A DNA stretch of 7,908 bases. It comes from Bacillota bacterium (GTDB lineage: Bacteria; Bacillota; Clostridia; Peptostreptococcales; Anaerovoracaceae). A program made the position numbers and the translations under genes. This document shows positions 5,672 to 7,908 of the stretch, piece by piece (position 1 is the stretch's first letter; every line of letters begins with the position of its first letter). Where the stretch lies: NCBI GenBank assembly GCA_017543805.1, contig JAFYFK010000245.1, forward strand, positions 1 to 7,908, written 5' to 3'. A model generated the notes under the pieces. The model did not search any database, had not been told where the DNA came from, and saw nothing but the letters and a program-made list of their open reading frames with translations.

Positions 5672-6316
5672 ATGAAATGGAAAGTTGTCATTGGAGTTCT
5701 TCTTATAGCGCTCAGCATAGGAGGAATGTATTACTGGGAAAGTTACGGAAGGGACAGGGTCATGCTGACTCCGGTGCTTACCGTGGCGGCGGACATACCT
5801 GAAGGAAGCCTGATCAGAGCCGAAGACCTGGCAGAGATGAGAGTCCCCGGGGAAGATGTGATCTCCGGAGCCCTGACACTTGCCGACGCAGGCAGCGTCG
5901 TCGGAAAATACGCCTCTCTTGACCTGCTGGTAAACCAGCAGTTGGTCTCTAATTATTTTTGCAACAGGGATTTGGGAATCGACAAAGGCGAATCCGTCTT
6001 TTCGATCCCATCTTCCTGGATCTTCTCCAGGAGCAGCGCTCTCAGGGCGGGGGACCGGGTCAGGATATATTCGATGCCGGAGCAGATATACCTCGGAAGC
6101 TTCAGGCTGGCTTTCGTAAAAGACAATACCGAACAGGAGGTCACGGGCGGTTCGCACAGGGCGGTGCTGGACAGGCAGGTCGCCAGCTCGGCCATATCTA
6201 ATATCGAAATCATCTGCAGCCTCAGCGATTACTTCCGCATATTTGATTCAGTTGCGGCCAGTTTCGAGGATGAGGACCGCACGGAAGGTCCGCTGCTTAT
6301 AGTTATGGAGATCTGA
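5672..6316 (+). CDS. SAF domain protein, CpaB/RcpC-like Tad pilus assembly factor
   Basis: A 214-residue protein with an N-terminal membrane anchor (about residues 4-20, after MKWK) followed by an exported domain. Residues about 33-95 form a SAF domain: VLTVAADIPEGSLIRAEDL, VPGEDVISGALT, then a second half ending LVNQQLVSNYF. The stretch from VFSIPSS (109-115) to RAGDRVRIYSM (125-135) matches the region after SAF in CpaB/RcpC. In Tad systems this protein acts outside the membrane near the pilus channel or cell wall; its exact role in Gram-positive cells is inferred. An in-frame GTG at 5615 would add 19 basic residues but sits at or before the expected transcription start, so ATG 5672 is preferred. 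Its ribosome binding site (GAAAG at 5661-5665) is weak. It is the first gene of the operon, and the next begins 2 bases after its stop. Confidence 0.82.
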   Translation: MKWKVVIGVLLIALSIGGMYYWESYGRDRVMLTPVLTVAADIPEGSLIRAEDLAEMRVPGEDVISGALTLADAGSVVGKYASLDLLVNQQLVSNYFCNRDLGIDKGESVFSIPSSWIFSRSSALRAGDRVRIYSMPEQIYLGSFRLAFVKDNTEQEVTGGSHRAVLDRQVASSAISNIEIICSLSDYFRIFDSVAASFEDEDRTEGPLLIVMEI

Positions 6317-6318
6317 AG

Positions 6319-7053
6319 ATGAATGCCGAAGTCATTACATTTCACGGGGCAGACCACAAGTGCGGGACTTCGATGTTAGCCCAGTGCACGGCCGAAAAGC
6401 TGGCGCAGGAAAGGCCGGACCTCAGGGTACTGCTGGTACATACCGAGCCGTCCTGCGGGGACGACTATTCGCCCATGCTCAACGAATCCATAGAGCGCAT
6501 CGGGCCGTATATCACGGACCGCATCATAGATACCGACGAGATACTCGACCGCTCAAAAGTCAGGGACAATCTCTGGATGATAGGCGGCGTGGGCGACGTG
6601 TGCGCGGCGGCTTCGTTCCATCCGGACATGACCATTTATTTCATCAATTCTATAAGGCAGTCGTTCGACGTCATAATATGCGACAGCGGAAGCGAGGTCA
6701 ATTCGGGCATAGCCCTCGGCGCGCTGCTCTGCGCCGACAAGGTGTTTATGGTCCTTTCCCAGTCCGGGAACGCTCTCGCCAGGTACAAGCGCTTCGCCCT
6801 GCTGTACGAGAGGCTCGGACTGACGATAGATAAATACATCGTCAACCGATACGACCGCGGCGCGGTCTTCGACAGGAAGAGCATCTGCGAAAAGCTGGGC
6901 ATTCCGGAGGACTCCGTGATAACTGTGCGGGTCTCCGGATACTCACAGCGGGCCGAACTGGATTCAAAGAGTCTGCTCAATTACAGGGACAATGCGTTTG
7001 TGCGGGATATAGACCGCATACGATCGGAGATAACGGGAGATGGCAAACTTTAA
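6319..7053 (+). CDS. TadZ/CpaE-like MinD-family ATPase with atypical P-loop
   Basis: A 244-residue MinD/ParA-fold protein at the second position of the Tad operon, where TadZ/CpaE is expected. TadZ directs the pilus machine to its place in the cell. The P-loop region is HGADHKCGTSMLAQ (9-22). Aligned with KGGVGKTTLA, the Walker A lysine is T17 and the deviant signature lysine is D12; K14 falls where the second G would be. Walker B is FDVIICDSGSE (116-126), with D122. VFMVLSQSGNALARYKRF (142-159) and YIVNRYD (173-179) are the usual MinD-fold core strands. Many CpaE/TadZ proteins have an altered P-loop, so weak or absent ATP hydrolysis is plausible but unproven. No receiver domain precedes the ATPase, unlike Caulobacter CpaE. 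GGAG at 6307-6310 lies eight bases before the ATG. The 3' end overlaps the next gene by 14 bases, suggesting coupled translation. Confidence 0.82.
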   Translation: MNAEVITFHGADHKCGTSMLAQCTAEKLAQERPDLRVLLVHTEPSCGDDYSPMLNESIERIGPYITDRIIDTDEILDRSKVRDNLWMIGGVGDVCAAASFHPDMTIYFINSIRQSFDVIICDSGSEVNSGIALGALLCADKVFMVLSQSGNALARYKRFALLYERLGLTIDKYIVNRYDRGAVFDRKSICEKLGIPEDSVITVRVSGYSQRAELDSKSLLNYRDNAFVRDIDRIRSEITGDGKL

Positions 7054-7908
7054 TCTTGCAGATTATCTTAAAGAAACACCGAAGCCTGCTGCGCCGGCGG
7101 AAGAAACGGAGGACGGAGTTTTTGAAGATCTCTGCCGCAGGGTAAAGGACCGTTTCGATCTTATGCTGGAATCCCGCGAGAATTCCAAAGCCGCGCTGGA
7201 GATGCAGAAAAGGGCGATCATTGGGTATGAAAAGGAAAAACAGCATTTTATCAGACAGACGGAGGACATCATATCTGAGATGGGAGCTGAGGCGACTGCG
7301 TTTCCTTCGTGGTACGGGTCTCTCGGGGAGGCGGTGTATCACGAAAACTGGGGGCTCGCAGGGCTTTCGGAATGGTTCGGCGGTGAGTACGCGCAGAGCA
7401 GTTCGGCAAAGATCATAGGGGAAAACATTTTCTTCATGAAGGACGGACATATGCGGCTTATGCCTCAGAAGATAGGCAGGGAGCGCTTCGCTCAGCTTAT
7501 AAAGGCTTTCCTCCTGCTGAATCCGGAAGAGCGCATGGACCGGGAATACCACGAGACCTACCTGCTTGACGGCACAAGGGTCACTGTGTTCAACGAGCCT
7601 ATGGCCAAGAAGGGTCAGGCCTGCATGATCTTCCGCCGCTACCTTATACCTCAGTACAGCTTTGAGGAGCAGGCAAAACGCGGGACCATACCTAACGCGG
7701 CAATCCCGCTGTTTAAAGAAATGGTCAATCTGGGATTTAATGTAGTCTTTGCCGGCGCCGTAAGAACAGCTAAAACGACGTTCCTCAGCACATGGCAGAG
7801 CTACAAGGATCCTTCGCTGGAAGGCGTTATGGTCGAGACAGACCCTGAGATCCCGCTTCACAAACTGCTTCCCGGAGCCCCGCTCATACAGATCATCGCT
7901 GACGGGCC
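7040..7908 (+). CDS. CpaF/TadA-like secretion ATPase, 5' part (runs off window)
   Basis: The frame starts at ATG 7040 inside the end of the TadZ-like gene (14-base overlap, with CGGGAG just upstream) and stays open for 289 codons to the window end. It is the motor ATPase of the Tad/Flp pilus (type II/IV secretion ATPase superfamily), a cytoplasmic hexamer. Residues 1-80 are charged and helical, like the CpaF N-terminal region (RAIIGYEKEKQHFI). LLDGTRVTVFNEPM (175-188) and MIFRRY (196-201) belong to the N-terminal ATPase subdomain. Walker A is GAVRTAKTT (239-247), with K245; the glycine before the lysine is A244. VETDPEIPLH (265-274) is the following conserved acidic segment of the clostridial variants. 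Walker B and the His box should lie beyond 7908. The 5' end is supported by spacing and overlap; the 3' end is not seen. Confidence 0.88.
   Translation, partial: MANFNLADYLKETPKPAAPAEETEDGVFEDLCRRVKDRFDLMLESRENSKAALEMQKRAIIGYEKEKQHFIRQTEDIISEMGAEATAFPSWYGSLGEAVYHENWGLAGLSEWFGGEYAQSSSAKIIGENIFFMKDGHMRLMPQKIGRERFAQLIKAFLLLNPEERMDREYHETYLLDGTRVTVFNEPMAKKGQACMIFRRYLIPQYSFEEQAKRGTIPNAAIPLFKEMVNLGFNVVFAGAVRTAKTTFLSTWQSYKDPSLEGVMVETDPEIPLHKLLPGAPLIQIIADG

Noticed and set aside
6977..7861. 294-residue minus-strand frame at the right end
   Set aside because: It is antisense to the CpaF-like gene, whose conserved motifs and overlap with the TadZ-like gene are convincing.

Overview
The window looks like a chromosomal segment from an anaerobic member of the Bacillota, probably class Clostridia. 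This rests on the gene families (a clostridial-style Tad/Flp pilus cluster, and a Nudix gene next to a Xer-type gene), AAGGAGG-type ribosome binding sites and sigma-A-like promoters. Coding DNA is about half G+C with frequent ATA and AGG codons, and the gaps between genes are distinctly AT-rich. Genus and species cannot be named from this sequence. No rRNA, tRNA, CRISPR array or insertion sequence was seen.

Layout. (1) Positions 1-884 (+) hold the 3' part of a beta-propeller protein. It converges, with a 7-base gap, on (2) 892-1833 (-), a YprB-like RNase H-fold exonuclease whose promoter suggests a leaderless mRNA. (3) An AT-rich gap carries a strong hairpin and a good + strand promoter. It drives a tight three-gene operon: an ADP-ribose pyrophosphatase-like Nudix hydrolase (2107-2646), a Xer-type tyrosine recombinase homologue (2660-3541) and a Sir2 deacetylase (3557-4291). 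(4) The next gap contains a 139-bp element that folds as a three-way junction (4312-4450) and a terminator (4475-4499). (5) 4506-5420 (-) is a stand-alone radical SAM protein with its own promoter. (6) A divergent promoter at about 5581-5610 starts a Tad pilus operon: a SAF-domain CpaB/RcpC-like protein, a TadZ/CpaE-like ATPase, and a CpaF/TadA-like secretion ATPase cut off by the window end.

How the genes may work together. Sir2 consumes NAD+ and releases O-acetyl-ADP-ribose. Nudix hydrolases of the NudF type cleave ADP-ribose compounds, so the two ends of the first operon could share a metabolite. The gene between them keeps an intact Xer fold but has lost the tyrosine nucleophile, the hairpin lysine and the first catalytic histidine. 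It is probably a DNA-binding protein that no longer recombines. The last three genes form the start of a pilus or secretion assembly operon, with the SAF protein at the membrane, TadZ for localisation and CpaF as the motor. The strongest leads are the catalytically degenerate Xer protein with its operon context and the structured element at 4312-4450.
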